A stretch of 12,378 bases of DNA from Dehalococcoides sp. (GTDB lineage Bacteria; Chloroflexota; Dehalococcoidia; Dehalococcoidales; RBG-16-60-22): assembly GCA_030665795.1 (NCBI GenBank), contig DAOUZD010000005.1:1-12378 (forward strand), in the 5' to 3' direction. This document shows, one piece after another, positions 1-8,008 of the stretch. Under the pieces are notes generated by a model, which saw only the letters and a list, made by a program, of their open reading frames with translations, had not been told where the DNA came from and searched no databases. Numbering within the stretch: position 1 is the first letter of the stretch; each line of letters begins with the position of its first letter. The position numbers and the translations under genes were made by a program.

Positions 1-1285
1 CTCTTCTATAATTATTTTTCTCGCTCTTAATCCCCCACACCCCATCTTTCCAAATTCTCTCCAGCTTTACTGGCACCAGCTTATTGGTTAAATCCTCGCT
101 GCTCTCAGTATAGACTTTGATGTAGTTACCGGTGAGGCCAGACCAGATACCGCCCGTCTGCTTCTCCCATAATACGGGCATAGTTTTGCCTAAAAAGCGC
201 CGGCGGAAGTTTTGGGCGCTTTCCTCAGCCAGCGCCAGCATCTTTTGACTCCGCTGCTTTTTAATCTTGTCCGCTACCTGATGGGGCATCCGGGCGGCTT
301 CTGTTTCCCGGCGCGGTGAGTAGGGAAAGACATGAATGCGGGCAAATTCCACCTGCTGACAAAAATTATAGCTCTCCTGGAATTCCGCCTCAGTCTCACC
401 GGGGAAACCAGCGATAATATCGGTGGTGATGGCTACCTCCGGCACTGCTTCCCGAATCAGCGCCACGGCGCGCTGATAGTCGGCAATAGTATAGCGCCGC
501 TTCATCCGCCCGAGCACGGTATCACTCCCGCTCTGGAGGGACAGGTGGAAATGGGGACACAAACGGCTATCCTGCCATAAGCTGATAAGCTCAGGGGGGA
601 TTTCCTGAGGCTGTAGTGAAGACAGTCTTAACCGGGTAATATCAGTTTCCGCTAAAATGCGCTCCAGTAACCCCTTCAGATTAACCCCTTCACCACCATA
701 CGAACCAATTTCAGTTCCGGTCAACACCGCCTCTTTGCCACCATCAGCCACCTGCTGCCTGACTTCGGCAACAACCTGATTGGCGGGCACACTTTCCTCC
801 CTCCTCCGCACCAGAGGCACAATGCAGTAACTACAAAAATTATGGCAGCCATCCTGAACTTTGATAAAGGCGCGAGTCCGGCAGCCATTATAATGATGGC
901 TGGTCCGAGTAGAGAGCGGAGAACCCAGATAACCGGACTCTCGCAGTCGCCGCAGCAGATGTGGTTTTTGCTCGTTACCTATAACCAGGTCAACCCCATC
1001 AATCTGAGCCAGTTCCTGAGGCGACCGCTCCGCATAGCAGCCAATCGCCACCAGCCGGGCATCAGGAGTCCGACGACGAGCCTGGCGGAGCAGGTGGCGG
1101 GACTTACGGTCAGCAATGTGAGTTACCGTGCAGGTATTCAGGATATAGACATCAGCTTCCTCCGCCGATGGTACCAGCTCATATCCTGCCTCAGCCAACT
1201 GCCGGGCTAAAGACTCTGTCTCCGCTTGATTCAGCTTACAGCCCAGGCTATCGAAGGCGACCTTTGCTCTTTTTATTCTATTCAT
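1..1285 (-). CDS. mtaB: tRNA t6A37 methylthiotransferase MtaB (3' end cut by window edge)
   Basis: Radical-SAM enzyme that adds a 2-methylthio group to N6-threonylcarbamoyl-adenosine 37 of ANN-decoding tRNAs, giving ms2t6A. The frame is open for 428 codons and runs off the window without a stop. The family is about 430-450 residues, so only the extreme C-terminus is missing. Visible in order: an N-terminal MTTase domain with its three cluster cysteines (Cys16 in GCKLNQ, Cys52 in NTCTVTH, Cys83 in IGCYA); the radical-SAM CxxxCxxC motif (Cys147, Cys151, Cys154 in DGCHNFCSYC); and a C-terminal TRAM-like region from about residue 370. The GCKLNQ/CTVTH style favours MtaB over MiaB or RimO. I chose ATG 1285 because a consensus promoter ends just upstream. 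An in-frame ATG at 1297 would add four residues but overlaps the -10 box. The gene is divergent from fabF. Confidence 0.92.
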   Translation of the reverse strand, partial: MNRIKRAKVAFDSLGCKLNQAETESLARQLAEAGYELVPSAEEADVYILNTCTVTHIADRKSRHLLRQARRRTPDARLVAIGCYAERSPQELAQIDGVDLVIGNEQKPHLLRRLRESGYLGSPLSTRTSHHYNGCRTRAFIKVQDGCHNFCSYCIVPLVRRREESVPANQVVAEVRQQVADGGKEAVLTGTEIGSYGGEGVNLKGLLERILAETDITRLRLSSLQPQEIPPELISLWQDSRLCPHFHLSLQSGSDTVLGRMKRRYTIADYQRAVALIREAVPEVAITTDIIAGFPGETEAEFQESYNFCQQVEFARIHVFPYSPRRETEAARMPHQVADKIKKQRSQKMLALAEESAQNFRRRFLGKTMPVLWEKQTGGIWSGLTGNYIKVYTESSEDLTNKLVPVKLERIWKDGVWGIKSEKNNYRR

Positions 1286-1295
1286 CCCAAATGCC

Positions 1296-1324
1296 ATTAT
1301 ACTGTCCAGTTTGCCGTCGGTCAA
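1296..1324 (-). promoter_or_regulatory. Sigma70-type promoter for mtaB (near leaderless)
   Basis: On the minus strand there is a -35 TTGACC (1324-1319), a 17-base spacer, and a perfect -10 TATAAT (1301-1296). Transcription should start near 1289-1287, only about 2-4 bases before the ATG at 1285. No Shine-Dalgarno sequence precedes that ATG. The mRNA would therefore be leaderless or nearly so. Confidence 0.7.
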
Positions 1325-1337
1325 AGCTGATACTCAC

Positions 1338-1366
1338 TTGCAAATAATCGGAAATTATGGTAAAAA
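1338..1366 (+). promoter_or_regulatory. Candidate promoter for fabF-recJ-plsY
   Basis: TTGCAA (1338-1343), 17 bases, then TAAAAA (1361-1366), preceded by an extended -10 TG (1358-1359). The -10 matches only 4 of 6 consensus bases. It lies back to back with the mtaB promoter without overlapping it. It would give a leader of about 40 bases ahead of fabF. Confidence 0.35.
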
Positions 1367-1399
1367 ATTAGTTAAACTCCGTAAAAGGATACTGTACTC

Positions 1400-1406
1400 A
1401 GGAGGT
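1400..1406 (+). promoter_or_regulatory. Strong Shine-Dalgarno deciding the fabF start
   Basis: AGGAGGT is an essentially complete anti-SD match. The only initiation-like codon at normal spacing (7 bases) is ATA at 1414. The first in-frame ATG (1450) lies 43 bases downstream of it with no SD of its own. Confidence 0.8.
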
Positions 1407-1413
1407 AAAGCCA

Positions 1414-2667
1414 ATAAACGGTTTCAATAATAGAGTCGTCATTACCGGGATGGGCATTCTCAGTCCTCTCGGTCTGGATACTGCCACCACTTGGGAAGGT
1501 CTTATCGCCGGCAAGTCCGGGATTGATTATATTACCTTGTTTGACGCTGAGCCCATGGAGACCAAGTTTGCCGGTGAGGTAAAGGGGTTTGAGCCCACTG
1601 ATTACGTTGACCGCAAAGATGCCCGCCGCATGGACCGCTTTGCCCAGCTGGCGGTAGCCGCCTGCCGCGAAGCGGTGGCACAGTCTCGACTGGAAATTAA
1701 TCACCTTAATGATGATGACATCGGCGTCATTATTGGCAGCGGTATTGGTGGGCTGACCACCTTATTTGAACAAATCAAGGTGCTACTGGAAAAAGGACCC
1801 GACCGGGTAAGCCCGTTCCTGGCCCCAATGATGATTGCTGATATCGCCGCTGCTCAGGTATCAATCGTGCTGGGGATTAAGGGACCGAACTTCTGCACCA
1901 TGTCTGCCTGTTCCAGTGGCTCGGATGCCATCGGTGCTGCCTATGAAATTATCAAGCATGGTGACGTTCCGGTTATGCTTGCAGGTGGTACCGAGTCAAT
2001 CATAAATCCCGTAGGTATTACTGCCTTCAATGCCCTGAAAGCCATTTCAACCAGAAACGACGCGCCGCAACTGGCCTCCCGTCCTTTTGATGCCGAACGT
2101 GATGGCTTTGTCATTAGTGAAGGGGCTTGCGTACTTATCCTGGAAAATCTTGAGCATGCCCAAAAACGGGGCGCCAATATTCTGGCCGAAATTTCGGCCT
2201 ATGCCGCCACGGCTGATTCCTATCACGTTACCCAGCCACTGGAAAAAGGTGAGGGCGCCGCCAAAGCGATGCAAAGAACACTGAACAAGGCAGGAATTAC
2301 TCCCACAGAAGTCGATTACATCAATGCTCATGGTACTTCTACCCAACTAAATGACGCCATGGAGACCAGAGCCCTAAAAACCGTTTTTGGTGATTATGCC
2401 TACCGGGTTCCGATAAGTTCCACCAAGTCAATGCTAGGACACCTTATCGGTGGGGCCGGAGCGGCTGAGGCGTTAATTTGCATTATGGCTATCCAGAACG
2501 GTATCATCCCGCCGACCATCAACCTTGCTCACCCTGACCCGGAATGCGATTTAGATTACGTGCCCAATACGGCGCGCCAGGCCAAGGTTACCACTACCCT
2601 TTCTAATTCCTTTGGTTTTGGCGGCCACAATTCAGTTTTGATTTTCCGAGAATATTCTGAGGCATAA
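1414..2667 (+). CDS. fabF: 3-oxoacyl-ACP synthase II (FabF), probable ATA start
   Basis: Condenses malonyl-ACP with acyl-ACP in the elongation cycle of cytosolic type II fatty-acid synthesis. With the start at 1414 the protein has 417 residues, close to the usual 410-415. The thiolase-fold catalytic set is complete: nucleophile Cys166 (SACSSG), His306 (NAHGTST), Lys338 and His343 (TKSMLGH), and the C-terminal glycine-rich SFGFGGHN loop. These lie three residues beyond the E. coli FabF positions, which supports the longer start. The first ATG (1450) would remove the first beta strand (RVVITG), which the fold needs. Between the upstream stop (1369-1371) and that ATG there is no ATG, GTG, TTG or CTG in frame. 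An ATA codon 7 bases after the SD gives MNGFNNRVVITGMG, a normal FabF N-terminus. First gene of a cluster; recJ starts 2 bases after its stop. Confidence 0.96.
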   Translation: MNGFNNRVVITGMGILSPLGLDTATTWEGLIAGKSGIDYITLFDAEPMETKFAGEVKGFEPTDYVDRKDARRMDRFAQLAVAACREAVAQSRLEINHLNDDDIGVIIGSGIGGLTTLFEQIKVLLEKGPDRVSPFLAPMMIADIAAAQVSIVLGIKGPNFCTMSACSSGSDAIGAAYEIIKHGDVPVMLAGGTESIINPVGITAFNALKAISTRNDAPQLASRPFDAERDGFVISEGACVLILENLEHAQKRGANILAEISAYAATADSYHVTQPLEKGEGAAKAMQRTLNKAGITPTEVDYINAHGTSTQLNDAMETRALKTVFGDYAYRVPISSTKSMLGHLIGGAGAAEALICIMAIQNGIIPPTINLAHPDPECDLDYVPNTARQAKVTTTLSNSFGFGGHNSVLIFREYSEA

Positions 2668-2669
2668 AC

Positions 2670-4361
2670 TTGAGCCATTGTCATTGGAATCTGCTGCCAC
2701 CGGTTCCAGACAAACATTTACTTATCCACTCAGGTTTTCCTCCATTAATCATCCAGCTTCTCTACAACCGTGGTCTCAGAGAACCGCGGCAATTACAATC
2801 CTTCCTGTCCAGCGATGAGAGTCTTTCCAACAATCCTCTTCTGCTACCCGATATGCATCAGGCAGTAGCCAGAATCTATCAGGCTTTGCTCTCCAACGAA
2901 AACATCGCTATCTATGGGGACTATGATGCCGACGGCATCACCGCCACCGCCCTGCTCGTCCAAGGGCTTTCCGCTCTTGGTGGCAGGGCTATCCCCTACA
3001 TTCCACATCGCCTGACCGAAGGCTACGGACTGAAAAAGGCCGCTTTAGAAAGCCTCTACCAGCAAGGCGTCAGCCTTGTCATCACCGTTGATTGCGGCAT
3101 TACCAGCCTGCCCGAGATTAAGAAGGCACGAAGGATGGGGCTCGACATCATTATTACCGACCATCATACTCCCCTACCCGAAATCCCACCAGCGATTGCC
3201 ATTGTTAATCCCAAGCTACCCAACTCAACCTATCCCTTCTCCGAGTTAACCGGTGCTGGCGTGGCTTTCAAGCTGCTACAGGCCTTGTTCCAGAGCCTTG
3301 GTCGAGAAGAGCATCTTGCTAAGCTAATGGACCTGGTAGCCCTGGGTACCGTAGCTGATATCTCGCCGCTACTGGGAGAAAACCGCTATTTGGTTAAAGA
3401 GGGACTGAAGCTAATTAACGCTACTCCCCGCCTTGGCATTAAAGAAATAATAACCCAGGCCGGACTAAATATCGGCAGCCTTGATGCCGAAAGTATCTCC
3501 TGGGTCATCGCCCCGCGCTTAAATGCCGCCGGCAGACTGGAACACGCCATGACCAGCTATAAATTACTGATGACCGACTCGCCAGAGGAGGCACACCGGT
3601 TGGCGACATGGCTGGAGCAAAAAAACACGGAACGACAAAAACTAACCGCCACCACTTTAACCAGGGCTAGAGAGCAGGTGCTGGCACAGGGAATCTCACC
3701 ACTGCTGGTCGCCAGTGATAAGGATTATTTTATCGGCATTGCCGGACTGGTCGCCAGCCGACTGTCTGAGGAATTCTACCGCCCGGCCATTGTTATTAAA
3801 AGCGGTGAGAAAATATGTATCGGCAGTTGTCGCAGTATTCCTGAGTTCAATATTATCGCTGCCCTGAACCAATGCCGCCGCCTGCTATCTCAGTTTGGTG
3901 GGCACTCGCAGGCGGCCGGTTTTACTCTGCCGACCAAGAATTTAGCCCGCCTGCAAGAATCACTGCTCCAACTAGCCACCACCCAGCTCGCCGGAGTTGA
4001 CCTCCGTCCCCGCCTGGATATTGACGCCGAGGTTGCCCTGCCTGACCTTGGCGGCGATACCTTTCAGATAACGCAGCAGTTAGCTCCCTTTGGCCGGGGT
4101 AATCCGCTGCCTACCTTCCTCAGCCGCCGGGTAGAGGTGATTGATTGCCGCACGATGGGCAATGGTGGCGAGCACTTGAGGCTAAAACTGAAGCAGGGTG
4201 GCACCAGATGGGATGGGGTAGGCTTCAGGCTAGGCAACTATCTGGCTGAAGTAGCCTCACCGCTTGACATTGTCTATAATTTAGAAATAGACCGCTGGCG
4301 TGGAGAGGAGACACTCAGGCTCAATATACTGGACTTTACCCCAGCAAAGCAAACTGCCTGA
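2670..4361 (+). CDS. recJ: Single-stranded-DNA-specific exonuclease RecJ
   Basis: 5'-to-3' single-strand DNA exonuclease of recombination and mismatch/base-excision repair. At 563 residues it is close to E. coli RecJ (577). The DHH phosphoesterase core shows the metal ligands Asp84, Asp86 and Asp88 (DYDADG), Asp141 (VDCGI) and Asp164-His165-His166 (ITDHHTPLP), followed by the VALGTVADISPL segment. A DHHA1 domain follows with the GGHSQAAG motif (His412), then a C-terminal OB-fold-like region from about residue 455. The start is TTG at 2670, 7 bases after GAGG at 2659-2662, which lies inside the end of fabF. The two-base gap suggests translational coupling with fabF. plsY begins 11 bases after the stop. 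Confidence 0.95.
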   Translation: MSHCHWNLLPPVPDKHLLIHSGFPPLIIQLLYNRGLREPRQLQSFLSSDESLSNNPLLLPDMHQAVARIYQALLSNENIAIYGDYDADGITATALLVQGLSALGGRAIPYIPHRLTEGYGLKKAALESLYQQGVSLVITVDCGITSLPEIKKARRMGLDIIITDHHTPLPEIPPAIAIVNPKLPNSTYPFSELTGAGVAFKLLQALFQSLGREEHLAKLMDLVALGTVADISPLLGENRYLVKEGLKLINATPRLGIKEIITQAGLNIGSLDAESISWVIAPRLNAAGRLEHAMTSYKLLMTDSPEEAHRLATWLEQKNTERQKLTATTLTRAREQVLAQGISPLLVASDKDYFIGIAGLVASRLSEEFYRPAIVIKSGEKICIGSCRSIPEFNIIAALNQCRRLLSQFGGHSQAAGFTLPTKNLARLQESLLQLATTQLAGVDLRPRLDIDAEVALPDLGGDTFQITQQLAPFGRGNPLPTFLSRRVEVIDCRTMGNGGEHLRLKLKQGGTRWDGVGFRLGNYLAEVASPLDIVYNLEIDRWRGEETLRLNILDFTPAKQTA

Positions 4362-4372
4362 GGTTATTGTGT

Positions 4373-5002
4373 ATGATTAATCAAATATTTCTTATTGCCA
4401 TCGCCATAATCGGTGCCTACTTAATCGGCTCTTTTCCTTCGGCTTATATCGCCGGCCGTCTCCGCAAAGGGATAGATATCCGCAAAGTAGGCAGCCGAGG
4501 CATGGGCGCTATGAATGTGTTTTACCAAGTCGGCTTTGTTGAGGGACTCCTGGTTCTGACCATAGACATCGGGAAGGGAGCCGCCGCCGTTGCCTTGGCC
4601 CGCTGGCTGGGAGTACCAGTGGTAGCCCAGCTATTTGCCGGCGCCGCTGCCGTAGCCGGCCACGGCTTCACGGTGTTCCTCAAGTTCCGTGGTGGGAGGG
4701 GAGGCGCTACCTGTATTGGCATCCTTGCCTTCATTATGCCCTGGGGCATCCCTTTTTACGCTGCCATTTTCGGAATTAGTCTGCTGCTAACGCGCTACCC
4801 CACCCTCAGCTACAGTATCGCTTTCCTTGCCTTCCCTTTTACCGCCTGGCTAAAATATCATTCACCGGAACTAATCGTTTTTTCCATCGGCATACTGCTG
4901 CTCCCCTTGATAAAATATATCCCCAGAATAAAGGAGATGCGGTCTGCGGGAGGCAACTGGCGGCATGTCCTCCTCCGCAAAGACCTGAAAGATAGGCTGT
5001 AG
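4373..5002 (+). CDS. plsY: PlsY-type acyl-phosphate glycerol-3-phosphate acyltransferase, divergent
   Basis: Integral membrane enzyme family that moves an acyl chain from acyl-phosphate to sn-glycerol-3-phosphate, the first step of phospholipid synthesis. The 209 residues match family length, with several hydrophobic spans. The start is ATG 4373, 9 bases after GAGG (4360-4363). A TTG at 4367 sits too close to the SD. Motif 2-like D65-x-x-K68-G69 and motif 3-like G96-H97, Lys104 and RGGRG (106-110) are recognisable. Motif 1, normally GSGNxGATNxxR, reads GSRGMGAMNVFY (40-51): the Ser and final Asn remain, but the GN pair, Thr and terminal Arg are changed. Motif 3 has Thr for Pro (100) and Arg for Lys (109). 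The fold assignment is secure. Activity is less certain, and it may be one of several PlsY paralogues. Last gene of the fabF cluster. Confidence 0.85.
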   Translation: MINQIFLIAIAIIGAYLIGSFPSAYIAGRLRKGIDIRKVGSRGMGAMNVFYQVGFVEGLLVLTIDIGKGAAAVALARWLGVPVVAQLFAGAAAVAGHGFTVFLKFRGGRGGATCIGILAFIMPWGIPFYAAIFGISLLLTRYPTLSYSIAFLAFPFTAWLKYHSPELIVFSIGILLLPLIKYIPRIKEMRSAGGNWRHVLLRKDLKDRL

Positions 5003-5038
5003 GCATAGAACTCCTGAACTGTGCCGCAAAGATGCAAT

Positions 5039-6316
5039 TTAAGATGCCCTATCTTTGGCTTGGGTCGTGTTGCTGACTGAAGGCGTCACCATCATAATGA
5101 TGGCGCCGATAATCGTCAGCCCAGCAAATGCCAACCATACCCATTGGTAATTGCCCCATTGGTCAAACACCCAGCCGGCTATGAGCGGCCCACCCATGTT
5201 CCCCAGCATCAAAATGCCCCACATCAGCCCAATGATGGTACCGAAATTGCCCAGGCCGAAGTATTCCTTCACTAAAACCCCGAGCATGGTTACGTTCCCC
5301 CCGTAACCGACCCCGAAAAGGATAAGGAAAGGCACCAGTAGCCCGACTAATCCTACCGATGTATATTCAAAACAGATTAGTCCCAGCATAAACAGGAGAA
5401 GAGCGACTGCTGAGAGCCGCTTTTTCTCATATTTGTCCGCCAGCCAGCCGAAACCAAAGCGGCCACCAATACTTAACAGCGGGATGGCCGTGGCGACTAA
5501 ACCGGACATTGCCCGAGTAAAGCCAATACTGCTGAGATAAGGCATCACATGAGTAATCACCGCTGGTACCGCAATGTACTGGGGCAGTAATCCCAGAGTA
5601 ATATACCAGAAGGCAGGTGCCTTCAACGCCTGCCTGGTGCTAATGCTGACTTCACTCTCCGGTGGTGACATCATCCTTTCCGCCGCTATTGCCGTGCCAC
5701 TTTCTTCACCGTCCGGTAGATAGCCGTACTGCTCCGGCTTGTGCCGTACTACCAGCGACAGCGGCAGACATATCACCAACATACCCAGCGCCAGAATAAT
5801 CATTGCCGTCCGCCATTGGTAAGTGTCAATAAGGCTAACCATTACCGGAACCAAGACGCCGCTAGCGCCATAGCCGCAAATCATGATGCCGGTAGCCAGG
5901 CCTACCCTTCTGCGGAACCAGTTAGCCACCGCTGTCACCGTCACTGAAAGACCACAGCTACTAATACCAATTGACATCAGGATAAAAGATACGTAAAACA
6001 TACCGACGGAGGTAACTTGACTGAGGAGAATTAGGCCCAGACCAGTAATCAGTAGCCCACCAAAAATCAGCTTTCTTGGCCCCCAGCGGTCAACCAGAAT
6101 GCCGACAACGGGCGCCAGAAGACCTACTTCCAGGCCCCGTATTGAAGCGGCAATGGAAATCTGGGTATAACTCCAGCCAAATTCCTCCGCTATAGGCTCA
6201 AAAATAGCGGTGAACCCGTAGAAGACAACCCCAGCCATATACAGCGCGATGGCAAAACAGGCGACAACAATCCACCACCCGTAGAACACCTGAGGCGGTT
6301 TCAAATTCAAACGCAT
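5039..6316 (-). CDS. MFS transporter, OFA/monocarboxylate-like
   Basis: Major facilitator superfamily protein of 425 residues with about 12 hydrophobic helices and a long central loop (roughly residues 195-235, including PEQYGYLPDGEE). It opens with FYGWWIVVACFAI, typical of the oxalate/formate antiporter and monocarboxylate-like branch. MFS motif A is present after helix 2 (Gly72, Asp76-Arg77, Gly79, Arg81 in GILVDRWGPRK), and a second copy in the C-half reads GWLADKYEKKR. The substrate cannot be read from sequence; a small carboxylate is the family guess. I chose ATG 6316, whose A is the last base of the lgt stop (TAATG overlap), so translation is probably coupled. A GTG at 6337 would add seven residues. 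Last gene of the minus-strand run, convergent with plsY across 36 bases. Confidence 0.85.
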   Translation of the reverse strand: MRLNLKPPQVFYGWWIVVACFAIALYMAGVVFYGFTAIFEPIAEEFGWSYTQISIAASIRGLEVGLLAPVVGILVDRWGPRKLIFGGLLITGLGLILLSQVTSVGMFYVSFILMSIGISSCGLSVTVTAVANWFRRRVGLATGIMICGYGASGVLVPVMVSLIDTYQWRTAMIILALGMLVICLPLSLVVRHKPEQYGYLPDGEESGTAIAAERMMSPPESEVSISTRQALKAPAFWYITLGLLPQYIAVPAVITHVMPYLSSIGFTRAMSGLVATAIPLLSIGGRFGFGWLADKYEKKRLSAVALLLFMLGLICFEYTSVGLVGLLVPFLILFGVGYGGNVTMLGVLVKEYFGLGNFGTIIGLMWGILMLGNMGGPLIAGWVFDQWGNYQWVWLAFAGLTIIGAIIMMVTPSVSNTTQAKDRAS

Positions 6317-7089
6317 TATTCTGCCGCCCTCACCCACCGTGTCCTCAGGACCAATAAGGGAATGGCGATGGCTAAGACGATTATGGCGATTACCTGAGCC
6401 TGATGTAAGCCAAAGAGAAAGGGTGTCCCCTCGCGCAGGAAATCAGCACCGAGGCGGTACACTGAGTATAGACTGAGATAGACCAGAAACAGCGAACCGT
6501 CAGGCTTGAGCCGTCCCCTTAATTTGAGTAACACGCCAAAAACGAGCAAATTCCAGAGCATCTCATACCCTTGAGTCGGGTGCACGGCTACCCCCAGAGG
6601 ACAAAGACTATCGGGGTGGGTATAGACAACGCTCCACGGCAGGGAAGTTTCCAACCCGTAGCAGCAACCGTTTAGTATACAGCCAACCCTGCCTACCGCC
6701 TGAGATAAAATGACACCGGGCGCTACCACATCGGTAAAATAGCTAAACTGGAACTGGCTAAATCGACTGTAAATCCAGATACCCAGGGCGGCACCTAAGA
6801 CGGCCCCATAGGCGGTGAGACCACCACCGCCAATTATCTGCCCCGGGTGCTGACTGTAGTATTCCCAGCCATCAATGACATGGAGCAATCTGGCTAATAT
6901 CACCCCAGAGGGAATACCAACCAGCGCTGCGGTAAACAAAGTATCATAAGAAATGTTGGCACCCCGTTTGACCTCCCGCGCTGCCCACAGGACGACGGTC
7001 AGAATCGCCAGGGCAACCATAATGCCATACCACCTGACGGCAATGGGTCCAATAGTGAAGGCTACCGGGTCTATACTTATGGTAATCAT
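6316..7089 (-). CDS. lgt: Prolipoprotein diacylglyceryl transferase Lgt
   Basis: Inner-membrane enzyme that transfers diacylglycerol from phosphatidylglycerol to the lipobox cysteine of prolipoproteins, the first step of lipoprotein maturation. The 257 residues have about seven hydrophobic spans. Family landmarks are the N-terminal RWYGIMVA (Tyr21), the glycine-rich GGGGLTAYGAVLG, the signature GRVGCILNGCCYG with the essential Arg, and HPTQGYE near the C-terminal half. At the position of E. coli His103 (SFHGG) this protein appears to have Tyr (TAYGA). The signature carries Cys in place of the proteobacterial Asn-Phe/Glu-Leu positions. ATG 7089 follows an AAAGGA at short spacing. The gene lies 15 bases after ftsY and overlaps the MFS gene by one base. 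Confidence 0.93.
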   Translation of the reverse strand: MITISIDPVAFTIGPIAVRWYGIMVALAILTVVLWAAREVKRGANISYDTLFTAALVGIPSGVILARLLHVIDGWEYYSQHPGQIIGGGGLTAYGAVLGAALGIWIYSRFSQFQFSYFTDVVAPGVILSQAVGRVGCILNGCCYGLETSLPWSVVYTHPDSLCPLGVAVHPTQGYEMLWNLLVFGVLLKLRGRLKPDGSLFLVYLSLYSVYRLGADFLREGTPFLFGLHQAQVIAIIVLAIAIPLLVLRTRWVRAAE

Positions 7090-7104
7090 CGTTCCTTTAA
7101 AAAA

Positions 7105-7983
7105 TCAGGAGCAGAGTGCCTCGACGAAGGCCTCGGCATTAAAGGGAGCCATATCCTCCAACCGCTCACCAACACCAACGAACTGGATTGGAATTTTCAA
7201 TTCGTCACCAATAGCCAGCACGATGCCACCCTTGGCAGTGCCATCCAGCTTGGCCAAAAAGATACCGGTCACGCCTACCGCCTCGGTAAAATATCTGGCT
7301 TGAGTAAGTCCATTCTGGCCGGTGGCCGCATCAAGTACCAGGATTACCTCATGGGGTGCGGTAGCATCATACTTGGCCGCCACCCGCTTAATCTTCTTAA
7401 GCTCCTCCATCAGGTTAAACTTGGTATGCAGTCTGCCGGCAGTATCAATAATTACTTCTTCAACCTGCCGACTGCGCGCCGCTTGTAAGGCATCGAAGAC
7501 CACTGCCCCCGGGTCAGCCCCGGGCTGATGAGCAATAACGTCTACCCCCACCCTTTCTCCCCAGCGCTTGAGCTGGTCAATCGCCGCTGCCCGAAAGGTA
7601 TCGGCAGCCACCAGGATAACGCTCTTGCCCCTGTTCTTCAAGCTATGGGCAAGCTTGGCAATCGATGTCGTCTTGCCGCCACCATTGACCCCAACCACCA
7701 GCGTAACCCTGGGTAAGGATATGTTGATAGATTCTTCTTTATAATCAATTCTCAGGATATCGACCATTTCTGCCTGCAGGACAGCACGTAACAACGGCCC
7801 TTGGTTAATTTTCTCTCTAACCACCCGCTGTTTTACTTTCTCAATAAGTTTTTCCGTGGTGCTAACTCCCACATCAGCCGCAATCAGCAGTTCCTCCAGC
7901 TCATCCCATACCTCATCACCAACCGCCGGGCGGTCAAAGAGATGCATTGCTTTGGCAAACCAGGTATCCCGACTGCGCCTCAA
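7105..7983 (-). CDS. ftsY: Signal recognition particle receptor FtsY
   Basis: SRP-receptor GTPase that docks SRP-ribosome complexes at the membrane translocon. It is an NG-only form of 292 residues without the acidic A domain of E. coli FtsY. The N domain covers about residues 15-90, with [19 protein letters not shown]. The G domain has G1 GVNGGGKTT (Lys104), the DTFRAAA segment, G3 DTAGR (180-184), G4 as AKLDG (Asp247; usually TKLDG) and a closing [17 protein letters not shown]. The start is uncertain. TTG 7983 is the only NTG codon and has no SD. The frame stays open to ATA 8007 and would add ITNLFQQA, which resembles the amphipathic N-terminus of other FtsY proteins. A REP-like element lies directly upstream. 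Encoded just ahead of lgt. Confidence 0.95.
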   Translation of the reverse strand: MRRSRDTWFAKAMHLFDRPAVGDEVWDELEELLIAADVGVSTTEKLIEKVKQRVVREKINQGPLLRAVLQAEMVDILRIDYKEESINISLPRVTLVVGVNGGGKTTSIAKLAHSLKNRGKSVILVAADTFRAAAIDQLKRWGERVGVDVIAHQPGADPGAVVFDALQAARSRQVEEVIIDTAGRLHTKFNLMEELKKIKRVAAKYDATAPHEVILVLDAATGQNGLTQARYFTEAVGVTGIFLAKLDGTAKGGIVLAIGDELKIPIQFVGVGERLEDMAPFNAEAFVEALCS

Positions 7984-8008
7984 GGCTTGTTGAAAGAGGT
8001 TAGTTATC

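Noticed and set aside
842..1210. A 122-codon plus-strand open frame with an ATG
   Set aside because: It lies antisense inside mtaB, whose minus-strand frame carries all six expected cysteines. It has no SD or recognisable domain.
1372..1704. A 110-codon minus-strand open frame over the fabF start
   Set aside because: It is antisense to conserved FabF sequence, has low complexity of evidence and no family resemblance.
4367..4372. TTG at 4367 as the plsY start
   Set aside because: It is only 3 bases from the SD. ATG 4373 has ideal spacing and starts at the usual family N-terminus.
6317..6337. GTG at 6337 as the MFS start
   Set aside because: The added residues do not resemble the family. The TAATG overlap with lgt marks ATG 6316 as the natural coupled start.
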